Shown here: positions 42,701-50,707 of the stretch, one piece after another
Position numbering within the stretch: position 1 is the stretch's first letter
How the letters are laid out: every line of letters starts with the position of its first letter
Assembly (NCBI GenBank): GCA_014859965.1
Contig: JACZKQ010000108.1
Span: 1-64,000, forward strand
Source: Phycisphaerae bacterium
Lineage (GTDB): Bacteria; Planctomycetota; Phycisphaerae; Sedimentisphaerales; Anaerohalosphaeraceae
Length of the DNA: 64,000 bases
Direction of reading: 5' to 3'
The notes under the pieces: generated by a model
Database searches by the model: none
What the model was told of the DNA's origin: nothing
The model's input: the letters and a program-made list of their open reading frames with translations, nothing else
Translations under genes and position numbers: made by a program

Positions 42701-44987
42701 TGTAGGCGCCGCTGTTGACGACCTGCGGGTCTATCTCATAATCGTGCGTTGCATAGGAACTGCCGCCCAGCCAGGTGTTGGGATTAGGATAGCCCGGTAT
42801 TGTGGCGGGCTGGCGAATAACGTCCGCCAGGAAGATGTACGTTTGCGTGTCGATGTGGGTCGGCAGCCAGCCGCTGAGGAATGCCGCCGCGCGAAGCACC
42901 GTAGTGGCTGCAACGGAGATCGGCTCCGTGTAAATCTGGCCGTTCGACTCCGTGGGCCGGGTCCCATCGAGCGTATAGCGGATCGCTGCGCCTGCGGTGG
43001 CGCATGTGATCTCGAGGTCGAAGGGCGCCTCATAGAAGCCGCGATCATGGCTGAACTCGGTATCGGCGACCATGCCCTTATAGGTGCTGCTGTTGGAGGC
43101 TTTGGGCGTGGGCACTGTGAAATACCTGACCTGGAGGTCGGCCGGAGACACTCTTCCTGCGGAAACGTCCGGCACCTGTCGGCCGTAACTGAGGCTGTCG
43201 ATGAGGGTGACAGCATCGGCGGCAAAGAGTGCGATATCGCCTTTGGCCGACGCCAGACTGAATGCTGCGTGTAGCGGCCCTTCGTCGCTCTCGCCGTCGG
43301 CCCAGACCAGCAGATATTCGCCTGGCCCCACGGTTGTTGCTGCCGGTGCGTCCGCCGGAAAGCGCCACTTCTCCGGCTTATCTGCATTGTCGGTCAGGCA
43401 TAAACCGGCCAGGTCTATGGCCGTCTCGCCGAAGTTATGGATCTCGATCCAGTCGTCAAACTCGCCTTTTTCATCGGCCTTAATGCCGATGTTTATCGCC
43501 ATGAACTCACTGATAATCAGGGTCAGCGGCGGCGGCTGTGCATACGCGCCTGTAATTATTATCGACTGGCCGCGGCCGATCTCGATCGGCTTGTCGACGG
43601 GCGCAAGCCAATCATCTATCGCCTTGAAACGGATCACGTGCGGCCCGGGCAGGAGGTCGCCATGCCGTGCGCCGCTGTCGCGCCACGCGCCGTCGATTCG
43701 CCACTGCGCCCCCTGCGCGACCGCCTCGGAAGGTGAGAGGGTGACGGTGATCGAGCCCGTCCAGTTATCCATCCACGCATTGGCCTGGAATGTGAAATCC
43801 GCCATATCGATAGTCGGGTCGCCGACGAGGTTCACGGCCGGCGACGCCGAGAGCCATTCGTCAGCGAGGACCATGAGATCGGCCATGTTCACCTTGCAGT
43901 CGGCAGTGAGGTCGCCCGGCGGGCAGTTCGGCTCGGCGACATTGATCACGACCGTGTCGGAGCCCGCCTGCACGAGTTCATCCCACGCCTCAAGCTTTAA
44001 CTCATAAACGCCGGGGGCCGAAAAGGTGCACCGCGTGGAAGCTAACGAGCTATCGTCGAACAGGACCTCGCCCGTCCCGGAGACCTTCGACCACAGCAAA
44101 GTCAGTTGGCCCAGGTCGTCGGGGTCATCGTCGCTTACCGTACCAGCCAGAATGACGGATTTGGCGAACGGCCAGACAATAGTCTGGTCTTCCCCGGCGT
44201 CGACGGCGGGGGGATTGTTCGGTATCGGCGGCCCGGCCACGGCACAGAAGCAGGAGGGGTCCAGTGTGCCGCTGGTCACATGGATACCTTCGATTATGCT
44301 TCTGTTGGTCAGCGGCGTGCCCGCATCGTCGAATAACTCGGTGACCGCAAATGCGACGGCTGCAACGGGCTGGCCGGCGTTCGGCTGGCCCGACCTGTAC
44401 AGGCCGGTGTTGGACCACTGCGACAGGGTGATGGTCATCGGTTCGCCGAGCACGCCGCCGGAGAGGATTGCGCGCACTTGAACAGCGTCGTTGCCGCCCA
44501 CTTCGAAGATGAAGAAATCGGCATTGTCGCCGTTGGAGTCTCTCCACTTCTCTCGGCCGGCAATCATGGCTATCTTCCATTCGGCATTAGCGCCCGTCAG
44601 ACTCGTGCGGGCGACAAAGTCGTTGAGGTCGAAATTGTCCGCCGCATCGGACCGCGTTCCCAGACTGCCCGTGGCGCTGCCTTCGACAATGTCCGACGTG
44701 CCCAAAGCCAAATCGTTGATCATTACCGTGTATCCGCCTGCGGTGATGCTCTGAAGCATGTAGGGTGGATTGCCGTTGACGCCGGCGTTAACGTAGGTGA
44801 TGGGCATGATGGCGGCATTGCCGGCTGCCTGGAAGAGGGCGGTTAGTTGTACTGCCTGCGTCCCGGCCGCTGACCGGGTCGACAACAGCACTGTGATTAC
44901 TAAAGCCGCGCAGGCACACACTCCCTGCCGGAGCGAGCCCCGTGCAACACCCCTTGTGTAACACGATTCCTGCTTTTTTTTTTTCAC
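39756..44987 (-). CDS. 1743-residue secreted CotH kinase-like / lamin-tail protein
   Basis: The GTG start at 44987 is chosen because GGAGGA lies just upstream and the promoter at 45038-45065 rules out the in-frame ATG at 45086. After a signal peptide, residues about 35-270 resemble the N-terminal domain of the PEP-CTERM protein at 45457 (FEVGGND, VRAILSGG). A PKD-like domain follows (about 275-350), a dockerin-like pair (354-400), a first lamin-tail domain (about 490), a chitobiase C-terminal-like domain (about 665), a CotH kinase-like domain (about 765-1130, FAWDGEWAWK), a second chitobiase-like domain (about 1197) and three more lamin-tail domains (about 1257, 1428, 1567). CotH-type domains in bacteria may phosphorylate proteins or act structurally. 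Confidence 0.88.
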   Translation of the reverse strand: MKKKKQESCYTRGVARGSLRQGVCACAALVITVLLSTRSAAGTQAVQLTALFQAAGNAAIMPITYVNAGVNGNPPYMLQSITAGGYTVMINDLALGTSDIVEGSATGSLGTRSDAADNFDLNDFVARTSLTGANAEWKIAMIAGREKWRDSNGDNADFFIFEVGGNDAVQVRAILSGGVLGEPMTITLSQWSNTGLYRSGQPNAGQPVAAVAFAVTELFDDAGTPLTNRSIIEGIHVTSGTLDPSCFCAVAGPPIPNNPPAVDAGEDQTIVWPFAKSVILAGTVSDDDPDDLGQLTLLWSKVSGTGEVLFDDSSLASTRCTFSAPGVYELKLEAWDELVQAGSDTVVINVAEPNCPPGDLTADCKVNMADLMVLADEWLSASPAVNLVGDPTIDMADFTFQANAWMDNWTGSITVTLSPSEAVAQGAQWRIDGAWRDSGARHGDLLPGPHVIRFKAIDDWLAPVDKPIEIGRGQSIIITGAYAQPPPLTLIISEFMAINIGIKADEKGEFDDWIEIHNFGETAIDLAGLCLTDNADKPEKWRFPADAPAATTVGPGEYLLVWADGESDEGPLHAAFSLASAKGDIALFAADAVTLIDSLSYGRQVPDVSAGRVSPADLQVRYFTVPTPKASNSSTYKGMVADTEFSHDRGFYEAPFDLEITCATAGAAIRYTLDGTRPTESNGQIYTEPISVAATTVLRAAAFLSGWLPTHIDTQTYIFLADVIRQPATIPGYPNPNTWLGGSSYATHDYEIDPQVVNSGAYSGVMLKALTDIPTLSLVTGRAAMDTFYWGSGESPASVELIYPADPDKNVQADCGVEPHSHSRMKRSLRLNFRSEYGNAKLRSSLFRDAPVNGDSAAEEADRIVLRGGNNRSWARIWNPERTTYTEDQWYRDSQIAMSGIGSHGTFVHLYINGLYWGLYNPVERPDAWFTSMYMGGEKEDWFAVSHDGAKGGSPARWNYLKGTLKDKNMSDPANYAEMQQYLNIDSFIDYLLLCWHMGLTDWPGNNWWGGNRNDVSGPFMYFAWDGEWAWKTTRDGHNNGWVHPDFRSNKSGGATLPALWHSLRRNSDFMMRFADRSYGHLFNGGALTDDNCKERFLSLNNYIRDAVVAESARWGDACKAVGHPTRTRDVDWVSAENEILSPGFMTGNGEKFIASLRAQGYYPTIDPPLLSRRGGTAPVGFQLAITNRGGVGTIYYTLDGADPREAVTGEAAGMVYSDPLTLTKSVVAKARVLSGGTWSALETAIFDVGGLADVLRITEIMYHPAAAPDGSAYDEGDFEYIELKNIGASPVNLNLVHFSQGLDFTFGDMVLPSGDYVVVVRNQAAFAIRYPAFDGHIAGEFNGALDNSGERIELCDAVGNVIHNFQYSDAWYDITDGRGFSLTIKDEMNAEMSVWGQKAGWRPSAEIGGSPGHDDSGIIPLLGSIVINELLAHSDTGNDWIELHNTTADQTIHIGGWFLSDSGKDLMKCEIPPGTILSPGGYAVFRQGVDFDFGLSENGETVYLTSGRDGVMTGYTDQESFGASEMDVSLGRYQKSGGTFNFVPLSSQTPGMPNAYPKVGPVVISEIMYNPGSNADAEYVELLNISDDSVVLYDFTTGAPWKLEDDGGFELFILDSQGQPVTLASGERILLVKNRTAFNGMFAAPAGIQMFEWSSGSLNNAGERIELSKPGDVNASGVRQYIRVDRVIYSDGSHPEGDDPWPASADGSGHALHRRAAAEYGNDVINWQAGEPTPGLPNNQEK

Positions 44988-45037
44988 GGCTCCTCCAGCG
45001 GTCCGGTCAGTCTGTCCGCCATCACGCCTGCAACTGA

Positions 45038-45065
45038 AGTATACATCAAACCGATAGACAAACAA
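45038..45065 (-). promoter_or_regulatory. Predicted promoter of the giant CotH gene
   Basis: On the minus strand, TTGTTT and TATACT are separated by 16 bases. The -35 box begins one base after a TGCGCAAAATGGG repeat. The transcript would start about 45 bases before the GTG at 44987. Confidence 0.6.
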
Positions 45066-45066
45066 T

Positions 45067-45101
45067 CCCATTTTGCGCACGTGCAATGCCCATTTTGCGC
45101 A
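45067..45101 (-). promoter_or_regulatory. Paired direct-repeat operator, probably XylR/AraC type
   Basis: On the minus strand, TGCGCAAAATGGG occurs twice (45101-45089 and 45079-45067), without a mismatch, 22 bp from start to start. The copy nearer the promoter abuts the -35 box. The same layout is found before the gene at 53149. Two direct repeats two helical turns apart beside -35 are the usual binding pattern of AraC-family activators. Confidence 0.7.
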
Positions 45102-45320
45102 TGCAGGATATGCATGGTTGACTCCATGTCACTCTGCCCTGCGTAGAGAGAGAACGCCAATACCTGAATGTAAAATAACTTAAACTCTTTAGCCTATAGG
45201 TTTTAGGGGCACACATTTCAGTTCTCGGCCCTGGGGCGAGCTTTTATGAGCGTACGCCGCCGCCCGCGAGGCAGGTGGCTAACCCAGTTGACGGTAAAAA
45301 GGCACATTTAGCGCGGGAGG

Positions 45321-45349
45321 TTGACACTGTTTAAGCCGCCATGTACAAT
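45321..45349 (+). promoter_or_regulatory. Near-consensus promoter of the PEP-CTERM gene
   Basis: A perfect TTGACA and TACAAT are separated by 17 bases, 107 bases before the start codon. This is the strongest promoter match in the window. Confidence 0.8.
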
Positions 45350-45456
45350 TCTAATAGTTTTGAACGGCCGCGAAGGCAGATCGGTTGAACGATTCGCTGT
45401 CGGGCGACGGCGGCCGACAGCTCGCTTTGTGTGGTGTTTATATTGGAGGATCGGGT

Positions 45457-46146
45457 ATGAAGAGATTCAAAGAAACGGCAGTTGTGGTACTTGCTGCGCT
45501 GGCGTGTGTCGGCGCTGTTCGGGCGGACATGCTTACAGGATTGCCGGGTGTGGTTGTCAGTAATGGTGAGATCGTGAGCATTGAGTACGCCGGGACCACG
45601 TATGGTGTGGCCGATTTGGGTCTGGGGGTCACGACGCGGTGGTATATCGTGGATGGGGTCGACACGCTTTGGGTCGATGGTGATCCTGCCCCGGCGGCGA
45701 CGATAACCACGACGTCAAACCCCAAGGTGGGCGATATTGGCGCCAAGGCGGACAATTTTATTTTCAATGTAGGCGCCGCCAATGACATATCGTCTATAGA
45801 CGGCATCAACTTCCAGCAGACGATCTTTCCTTTTCTGACGAATACCATCTTCGTTTTCGAGCGGGGCGGAAATGACGCCGGGACGGTCCAGGCCATTCTG
45901 CCTGGTGGTCAACTGGGAGAGGTGCTGACACTCACGGCAAACGGGGCGCCCTATGCCAACACGGGAGTCGGGGTGAACGGTGCAAATGCCTTTGGCTACG
46001 TTTTGGAAACGAGCGTTCCTGTCATGGGACTCAGGATTACGGCGTCAGGCCATGATGCGCTGAGCATTTCTGCGGTTCCCGAGCCGGCCTCGATGACGCT
46101 GCTGGCGCTGGGCGGCCTGGCTTTGCTGAGGCGCAGAGGCTGTTAA
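45457..46146 (+). CDS. PEP-CTERM sorted exported protein
   Basis: The 229-residue protein starts at the ATG at 45457 with GGAGG 9 bases upstream. A signal peptide (1-23) is followed by one domain of about 180 residues. The C-terminus carries a PEP-CTERM signal (VPEPASMTLLALGGLALLRRRG), which is cut by an exosortase for surface attachment; no exosortase gene lies in the window. The domain is about two-thirds identical by eye to the first domain of the protein at 56483 (AGTTY, GVDTLWVDGDPAPAAT, FVFERGGND, AILPGGQLG) and is more distantly related to the giant CotH protein. I do not recognise it as a named family. A terminator follows at 46169. Confidence 0.85.
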   Translation: MKRFKETAVVVLAALACVGAVRADMLTGLPGVVVSNGEIVSIEYAGTTYGVADLGLGVTTRWYIVDGVDTLWVDGDPAPAATITTTSNPKVGDIGAKADNFIFNVGAANDISSIDGINFQQTIFPFLTNTIFVFERGGNDAGTVQAILPGGQLGEVLTLTANGAPYANTGVGVNGANAFGYVLETSVPVMGLRITASGHDALSISAVPEPASMTLLALGGLALLRRRGC

Positions 46147-46168
46147 CGCGGAGATAGTAGATGATGGT

Positions 46169-46202
46169 GGGGGCGCTTAGAGAAACTATGCGCCCCCGTT
46201 TT
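46169..46202 (+). terminator. Rho-independent terminator after the PEP-CTERM gene
   Basis: GGGGGCGC (46169-46176) pairs perfectly with GCGCCCCC (46190-46197), with a 13-base loop, and GTTTTA follows. It separates this gene from the catabolic cluster. Confidence 0.75.
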
Positions 46203-46252
46203 ACAAGCAGGTGTGGGCGGGCGGCGCGTGTGTGGGCGCCGGCAGATAGTTA

Positions 46253-46281
46253 TTGTGATGCTCTTTGAACAAGGGTAATAT
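46253..46281 (+). promoter_or_regulatory. Predicted promoter of the catabolic cluster
   Basis: TTGTGA and TAATAT are separated by 17 bases. The transcript start expected 6-7 bases after the -10 box falls on the start codon at 46288, so the message may be leaderless. Confidence 0.5.
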
Positions 46282-46287
46282 TGACGC

Positions 46288-47343
46288 ATGGAAGAATACA
46301 ATATTGCAGTTGTGCCGGGTGACGGGATTGGCTGGGAGATCGTTCCGGCCGGGGTCGAGGTGATCAAGGCGGCGGCGAACGGTGACTTCGCCGTCCGTAC
46401 CGAGGTGTTCCCCTTCGGCGCCGGCTACTTTAAGGAGCACGGCGACTTTCTGCCGCCCGACGGCATGGATGTCCTGAGGCGGTTCGACGCGATCTATTTC
46501 GGCGCCGTGGGACTGCCGGATGTTGACGATACACTGCCCGCCCGCCTGTTCACATTCAAGGTTCGCAAGGCTTTCGACCAGTACGTCAATTATCGTCCCA
46601 CACGGCTGCTGCCGGGTGTGACGTCGCCGCTGGCCGGCAAGACGCAGGAGCATATCGACTTCATTGTCATCCGCGAGAACACGGAAGGGGAGTTCGTGCA
46701 GTGCGGCGGGTTTTTCAGCCCCGACAGCCCCGAAGGTATGGCGATGGACACCAGCATCTTCACGCGCAAGGGCATTGAGCGGGTGGCGCACTATAGCTTC
46801 CGGCTTGCCCGCAGGCGACGCAGGAAGGTGACCAGTATCACGAAATCCAACACGCTCATCCATTCGCTGGCTTACTGGGATCGCGTTGTCGGCGAGGTGA
46901 GCGGCGCCTATCCCGACGTCGCCTTCGACAAAATGTATGTGGACAATGCCTCGGCGAATTTCGTGCTGCGGCCGGAGCGGTTCGACGTGATCCTGACGAC
47001 GAATTTTATCGGTGATATACTTAGCGACCTCGGCGGGGCAATTATGGGAAGCCTTGGCCTGGGGCCCAGCGGCAACATCAACCCCGAGAAGACGTATCCT
47101 TCGATGTTCGAGCCGATCCATGGTTCGGCGCCGGATATTGCCGGCAAGGGCATCGCCAATCCCATCGGGGCGATCTGGTCGGGCGCGCTGATGCTCGAAC
47201 ACCTTGGGCAGCCGCAGGCCGCCGGGCGAATCGTCGCCGCAATTGAGCAAACGCTTCAGCAGGGCGTGCTGCCCGTCGATCTGGGCGGCCGGGCCCAGAC
47301 GCGGCAGATCACCGATGCCATATTAAAGAACCTCAAAGCCTGA
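46288..47343 (+). CDS. Tartrate/isopropylmalate-type beta-decarboxylating dehydrogenase
   Basis: The 351-residue protein is a member of the isocitrate and isopropylmalate dehydrogenase family: VVPGDGIGWEIVPA at the start, FGAVGLPDVDDTLPARL, QYVNYRPTRLLPGV (substrate arginines), RENTEGEF, and FEPIHGSAPDIAGKGIANPIGAI (NAD-binding). The wording around FGAVGLPDV matches tartrate dehydrogenases rather than LeuB, so an NAD-dependent oxidation of a 2-hydroxy acid, tartrate or a sugar-acid-derived malate, is most likely. It opens the catabolic cluster and ends six bases before the cyclase-family gene. No ribosome site is near, in line with a leaderless start. Confidence 0.85.
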   Translation: MEEYNIAVVPGDGIGWEIVPAGVEVIKAAANGDFAVRTEVFPFGAGYFKEHGDFLPPDGMDVLRRFDAIYFGAVGLPDVDDTLPARLFTFKVRKAFDQYVNYRPTRLLPGVTSPLAGKTQEHIDFIVIRENTEGEFVQCGGFFSPDSPEGMAMDTSIFTRKGIERVAHYSFRLARRRRRKVTSITKSNTLIHSLAYWDRVVGEVSGAYPDVAFDKMYVDNASANFVLRPERFDVILTTNFIGDILSDLGGAIMGSLGLGPSGNINPEKTYPSMFEPIHGSAPDIAGKGIANPIGAIWSGALMLEHLGQPQAAGRIVAAIEQTLQQGVLPVDLGGRAQTRQITDAILKNLKA

Positions 47344-47348
47344 GTGAG

Positions 47349-47984
47349 ATGTCACGAATCATCGATCTAACGCTGACGCTTGAATCTGGAATGCGCGGGG
47401 TGGAGATCACGCCCGCCCGGACGCTTAGCGAAGATGGATGGAATGCCGCGACCCTTCACCTGTACTCGCACTGCGGCACGCACATGGATGCGCCCATACA
47501 TTTTGGAGCCGGCAAACAAACCATTGATCAACTGGATGTCAGCCGCCTTATAGGCCCGGCCTGGGTGGTCGATGTCCGGCCGATAGGGCCCAAAGCCCTG
47601 ATTGGCGTCGAGCACATGAATGCTATTGCAGACAGAATAGAGCCGGGTGACGGTCTTCTGATCTGTACCGGTTGGAGCGCATACTGCGGCCGGCAGCGAT
47701 ACCGTGACGAACTGCCGCGAATCAGTGCTGATCTTGCTCGATGGTGCGTGCAGAAGAAGGTGCGCATGCTCGGTGTGGAGCCGCCTTCAGTTGCAGACGT
47801 TAACAACATACAGGAGTTGACGGCGATTCATCTGACGCTTTTTGAGGGCGGCGTTATTGTTGTAGAGGGCCTGGCGAATCTCGACGCGATTTCCAATGAG
47901 AAGGTAACATTCATCGCCTTGCCGCTCAAGATAGGTGGCGGTGACGGCGCGCCGGTGCGAGCGCTGGCCATCGAAGAGGACTGA
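47349..47984 (+). CDS. Cyclase-family (kynurenine formamidase-like) hydrolase
   Basis: The 211-residue protein has the metal-binding motif HCGTHMDAPIHF (HxGTHxDxPxHF) near residue 41 and GVEPPSVAD further on. The family contains kynurenine formamidases, isatin hydrolases and several poorly known hydrolases of lactones or amides. In this cluster a lactone or carbamoyl-type intermediate of sugar-acid breakdown is a plausible substrate (inference). It starts six bases after the dehydrogenase and is followed by the aldolase. Confidence 0.85.
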   Translation: MSRIIDLTLTLESGMRGVEITPARTLSEDGWNAATLHLYSHCGTHMDAPIHFGAGKQTIDQLDVSRLIGPAWVVDVRPIGPKALIGVEHMNAIADRIEPGDGLLICTGWSAYCGRQRYRDELPRISADLARWCVQKKVRMLGVEPPSVADVNNIQELTAIHLTLFEGGVIVVEGLANLDAISNEKVTFIALPLKIGGGDGAPVRALAIEED

Positions 47985-48054
47985 GATAACAGAGCGAAAA
48001 GTTGGAACACCATGCCGAAGTGCGAGCAGGCATGATCTGAAAGGAGCCGAGTTA

Positions 48055-49110
48055 ATGAAGAATGACTACTTTCATCGCGTTGCCGCCCTGACGCCCACGA
48101 AGCTGTGGATTAACAATGTCACACCCGATGAAGCCGAGTGGGCCATTGCCGCCGGGGCCCTGGGCTGCACGCAGAATCCTTCCTACACATGGAAAATGCT
48201 CACGCACGAAGACGGCAAGGAACACGCGCTGTCGCTGCTGGACGAAACCCTCAAAGAAAGCGACGACGATAATGAGGTCGAGTGCATCCTGCAGCGCAAG
48301 CTGGTAAAGAGAATCGCCGACAAATTCATGACGGTCTACAACAGGACCAACGGCGCACACGGTTACGTCAGCATCCAGGGCGATCCGATCCATGAGGAAG
48401 ACCCCCAGGTGATTATTGACGAGGCGCGCAAGAACCGGCAAATGAGTCCGAACATCATGGTCAAAATACCCGCCACGGAGGCGGGTCTCGCGGCGATGGG
48501 CGTTCTGATCGAAGAAGACACGCCCCTTAACGCGACGGAAGTGATGGGCCTCAGTCAGGTGATCGACGTGTGCGAGATGTACCACAAGATTACAGCCCGC
48601 ACCAAAAAAAAACCGATCATGTACTTCTCCCTGATTACGGGCATTTATGATGAATGGTTCGGCAAAGAGGTGAAGAAGTTGGGCATTGAGATATCCCCGG
48701 ACGTCGTCTATCAGGCCGGCATGATCGTCGCAAAAAAGGTTTACAAGTTTGTGCATGACCGCGGCTACCAGCTCGGCTTCATAGGCGGGGGCGTGCGAGG
48801 CTTGCAGCATTTCACCGAGATGGTCGGCGGCGACGTGTGCATCACCATGAACTGGATGGGACAGGTCGACAGACTGCTGGAACTGAATCAGCCCGTTGTT
48901 TCCCGCCTTTTCAACCCGGTTCAGGAACACGTGCTGGATGAATTGCTGTCCAAGGCGCCGCCGTTCAGGCAGGCGTATATGGAAACCGGACTGGACGTCA
49001 AGGACTATGAGACCTACGGTCCGGTCGAGTATTTTCGAGATATGTTCATAACCTCCTGGGAGAACGCGCTGAAGCTCATCAAAGAGCGACGCGCGGCCCT
49101 GGTCTCATGA
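48055..49110 (+). CDS. Transaldolase-family protein
   Basis: The 351-residue protein starts at the ATG at 48055, with AAAGGAG 9 bases upstream; the open frame extends 40 codons upstream without a site. It follows the transaldolase pattern: LWINNVTPDEAEWAIAAGALGCTQNPSY at the start, then the Schiff-base lysine in NIMVKIPAT (Lys 137), and GFIGGGVRGLQHF. It is larger than small fructose-6-phosphate aldolases and keeps an unusual C-terminus. It may split a phosphorylated sugar or sugar acid in the pathway of this cluster. The exact substrate cannot be read. Confidence 0.85.
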   Translation: MKNDYFHRVAALTPTKLWINNVTPDEAEWAIAAGALGCTQNPSYTWKMLTHEDGKEHALSLLDETLKESDDDNEVECILQRKLVKRIADKFMTVYNRTNGAHGYVSIQGDPIHEEDPQVIIDEARKNRQMSPNIMVKIPATEAGLAAMGVLIEEDTPLNATEVMGLSQVIDVCEMYHKITARTKKKPIMYFSLITGIYDEWFGKEVKKLGIEISPDVVYQAGMIVAKKVYKFVHDRGYQLGFIGGGVRGLQHFTEMVGGDVCITMNWMGQVDRLLELNQPVVSRLFNPVQEHVLDELLSKAPPFRQAYMETGLDVKDYETYGPVEYFRDMFITSWENALKLIKERRAALVS

Positions 49111-49203
49111 GGCGAATTGGAACCGTGGACACGTCGGCCCAATGCGCTGGCACGGACAAGGAACAGTCAGCGGCGTGAGTCGACCTGAGCATAGGATGGC
49201 ATT

Positions 49204-50682
49204 ATGGAACAGTCTCCCGGTCGCATGAGTCGCCAGCGTTTCGTCCTCATCGGCATTCTCTTTTTCCACAGCGTCAACACATATATGGACCGTGCGTGCA
49301 TCGCGTCTGCCATCGACGAGATCACGCAGGACCTGTCGATCACGGGGCAGATGATGGGACTGGTGCTGGGCATTTTCGCCGTGGGTTATGCGCTGTTCCA
49401 GATTCCTTCGGGCTGGATCGCCGACCGCTTCGGGGCCCGCAGGGCCCTGGCAATCGTTGTCTCGGTTTGGAGCCTGTTTACCGCACTGACCGGCGCGGCG
49501 CGCACGGCCCTTCAGATGCTGGTGCTGCGGTTCCTGTTCGGCATGGGAGAGGCGGGCGCCTTTCCCGGCGCGACCCAGGCGTTCTTCCGATGGCTGCCGG
49601 TTCGGGAGCGAGGTATTGCGCACGGCATCAATTTCTCCGGCAGCCGTCTGGGCGCGGCCCTGTCGCTGTTCCTGATGCCGTGGCTGATCGTGCAGATCGG
49701 CTGGCGTTGGACGTTCGTGGTTAACGGTGTCATCGGTCTTGTTTGGGCAACGGTCTGGCTGCTCTGGTTCCGTGACAATCCAAAAGACAATCCTAAGGTC
49801 AACAAGGCCGAACTGGACTACATCCAAGAAGGGCAAACCAGCGACTTCACCGCTGCGATCAAGGCTTCCTTTGCCCAGGTGTTCACATCGCTCAACATGT
49901 CCCTGGCAATGGCGCAGTATTTTGCCAGCAATGTGACGTTTTTCATCAGCCTGAGCTGGCTGCCCAATTACATTAAGAACCAGTGGCCGGACGATCCCAA
50001 CGCGATCTATTATTCGGCGGTGCCGCTTATCTTCGCCGCCTTCGCCAACTGGATTGCCGGATCCATGGTGACCGGATTATACAAACGGGGCTATCACGTG
50101 GGATCCCGGCGTCTGACCGCGATCACGGGGTTTGCCTTGGGCGTGATCGGGCTGCTGCTGGCCACTCAGACGAAAAATCTCGTTTTCTTAGCGACCGACA
50201 GGGCCCAGATCCACTGGTTTGTGTTCTGCTTCGGCCTGGCGACGTTCGGGGTCGACATGACACTGAGCCCGAGTTGGGCCTTCTGCAACGACATCGGCGG
50301 CAAGAATTCCGGGGCCGTCTCGGGCGCAATGAACATGGTGGGCAACATCGGGGCGGCCTTGAGTGCGATTATGTTTCCATTTTTCAAAGACGCCAACGTA
50401 TTCTTTCTTCTGGCTGCGGGGCTCAACCTGGCGGCGATTGCGGTGTGGTGCTTTATGAATCCCAACCGTGCATCGGACGCGAGGTTGTCGCCGGCGGCGG
50501 TACGCCGGCGGTTTGTCGCCATGCTGAGCACCCTGGTGGTCGCCACGGGCGCTGCGATTGGCACGCATATCTACTTGTCGGTGCAGAAGAAGGCCGACCC
50601 GCCCGCCGAGGCGGTCGAGACGACGGATCCCCTGCAGCAGGGCGACAATCCGGGCGAGCCGGACGCCCAAAATCCGAAGTAA
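49204..50682 (+). CDS. MFS transporter of the sugar-acid (ACS/ExuT-GudP) group
   Basis: The 492-residue protein has about 12 hydrophobic helices and the major facilitator motifs: YALFQIPSGWIADRFGARRAL after helix 2, FGMGEAGAFPGATQAFFRWLP in helix 4, and NPKDNPKV in the central loop. These runs are typical of the anion:cation symporters that take up galactonate, glucarate and hexuronates. The C-terminal 65 residues add an extra helix (ALSTLVVATGAAIGTHIYL-like) and a charged tail not found in common members. Within the cluster it is the likely importer of the substrate. Confidence 0.88.
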   Translation: MEQSPGRMSRQRFVLIGILFFHSVNTYMDRACIASAIDEITQDLSITGQMMGLVLGIFAVGYALFQIPSGWIADRFGARRALAIVVSVWSLFTALTGAARTALQMLVLRFLFGMGEAGAFPGATQAFFRWLPVRERGIAHGINFSGSRLGAALSLFLMPWLIVQIGWRWTFVVNGVIGLVWATVWLLWFRDNPKDNPKVNKAELDYIQEGQTSDFTAAIKASFAQVFTSLNMSLAMAQYFASNVTFFISLSWLPNYIKNQWPDDPNAIYYSAVPLIFAAFANWIAGSMVTGLYKRGYHVGSRRLTAITGFALGVIGLLLATQTKNLVFLATDRAQIHWFVFCFGLATFGVDMTLSPSWAFCNDIGGKNSGAVSGAMNMVGNIGAALSAIMFPFFKDANVFFLLAAGLNLAAIAVWCFMNPNRASDARLSPAAVRRRFVAMLSTLVVATGAAIGTHIYLSVQKKADPPAEAVETTDPLQQGDNPGEPDAQNPK

Positions 50683-50707
50683 TTTGCAGAGAGTGAAAGG
50701 TACAGCG

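Larger units (their letters stand above)
44988..45456. other. Divergent regulatory region with operators and two promoters
   Basis: This 469-bp stretch separates the giant CotH gene (minus) and the PEP-CTERM gene (plus). It holds the paired operator and promoter of the CotH gene on the left and a near-consensus promoter for the PEP-CTERM gene on the right. About 220 bases between them (45102-45320) have no assigned function; no known riboswitch fits. Confidence 0.6.

Noticed and set aside
41997-43274. Plus-strand open frame of 425 codons over the giant CotH gene.
   Set aside because: It lies entirely antisense to a well-supported gene and shows no recognisable features.
45102-45320. Possible structured leader such as a cyclic di-GMP riboswitch.
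   Set aside because: The conserved core was not found, and both promoters start transcripts that do not include this stretch.
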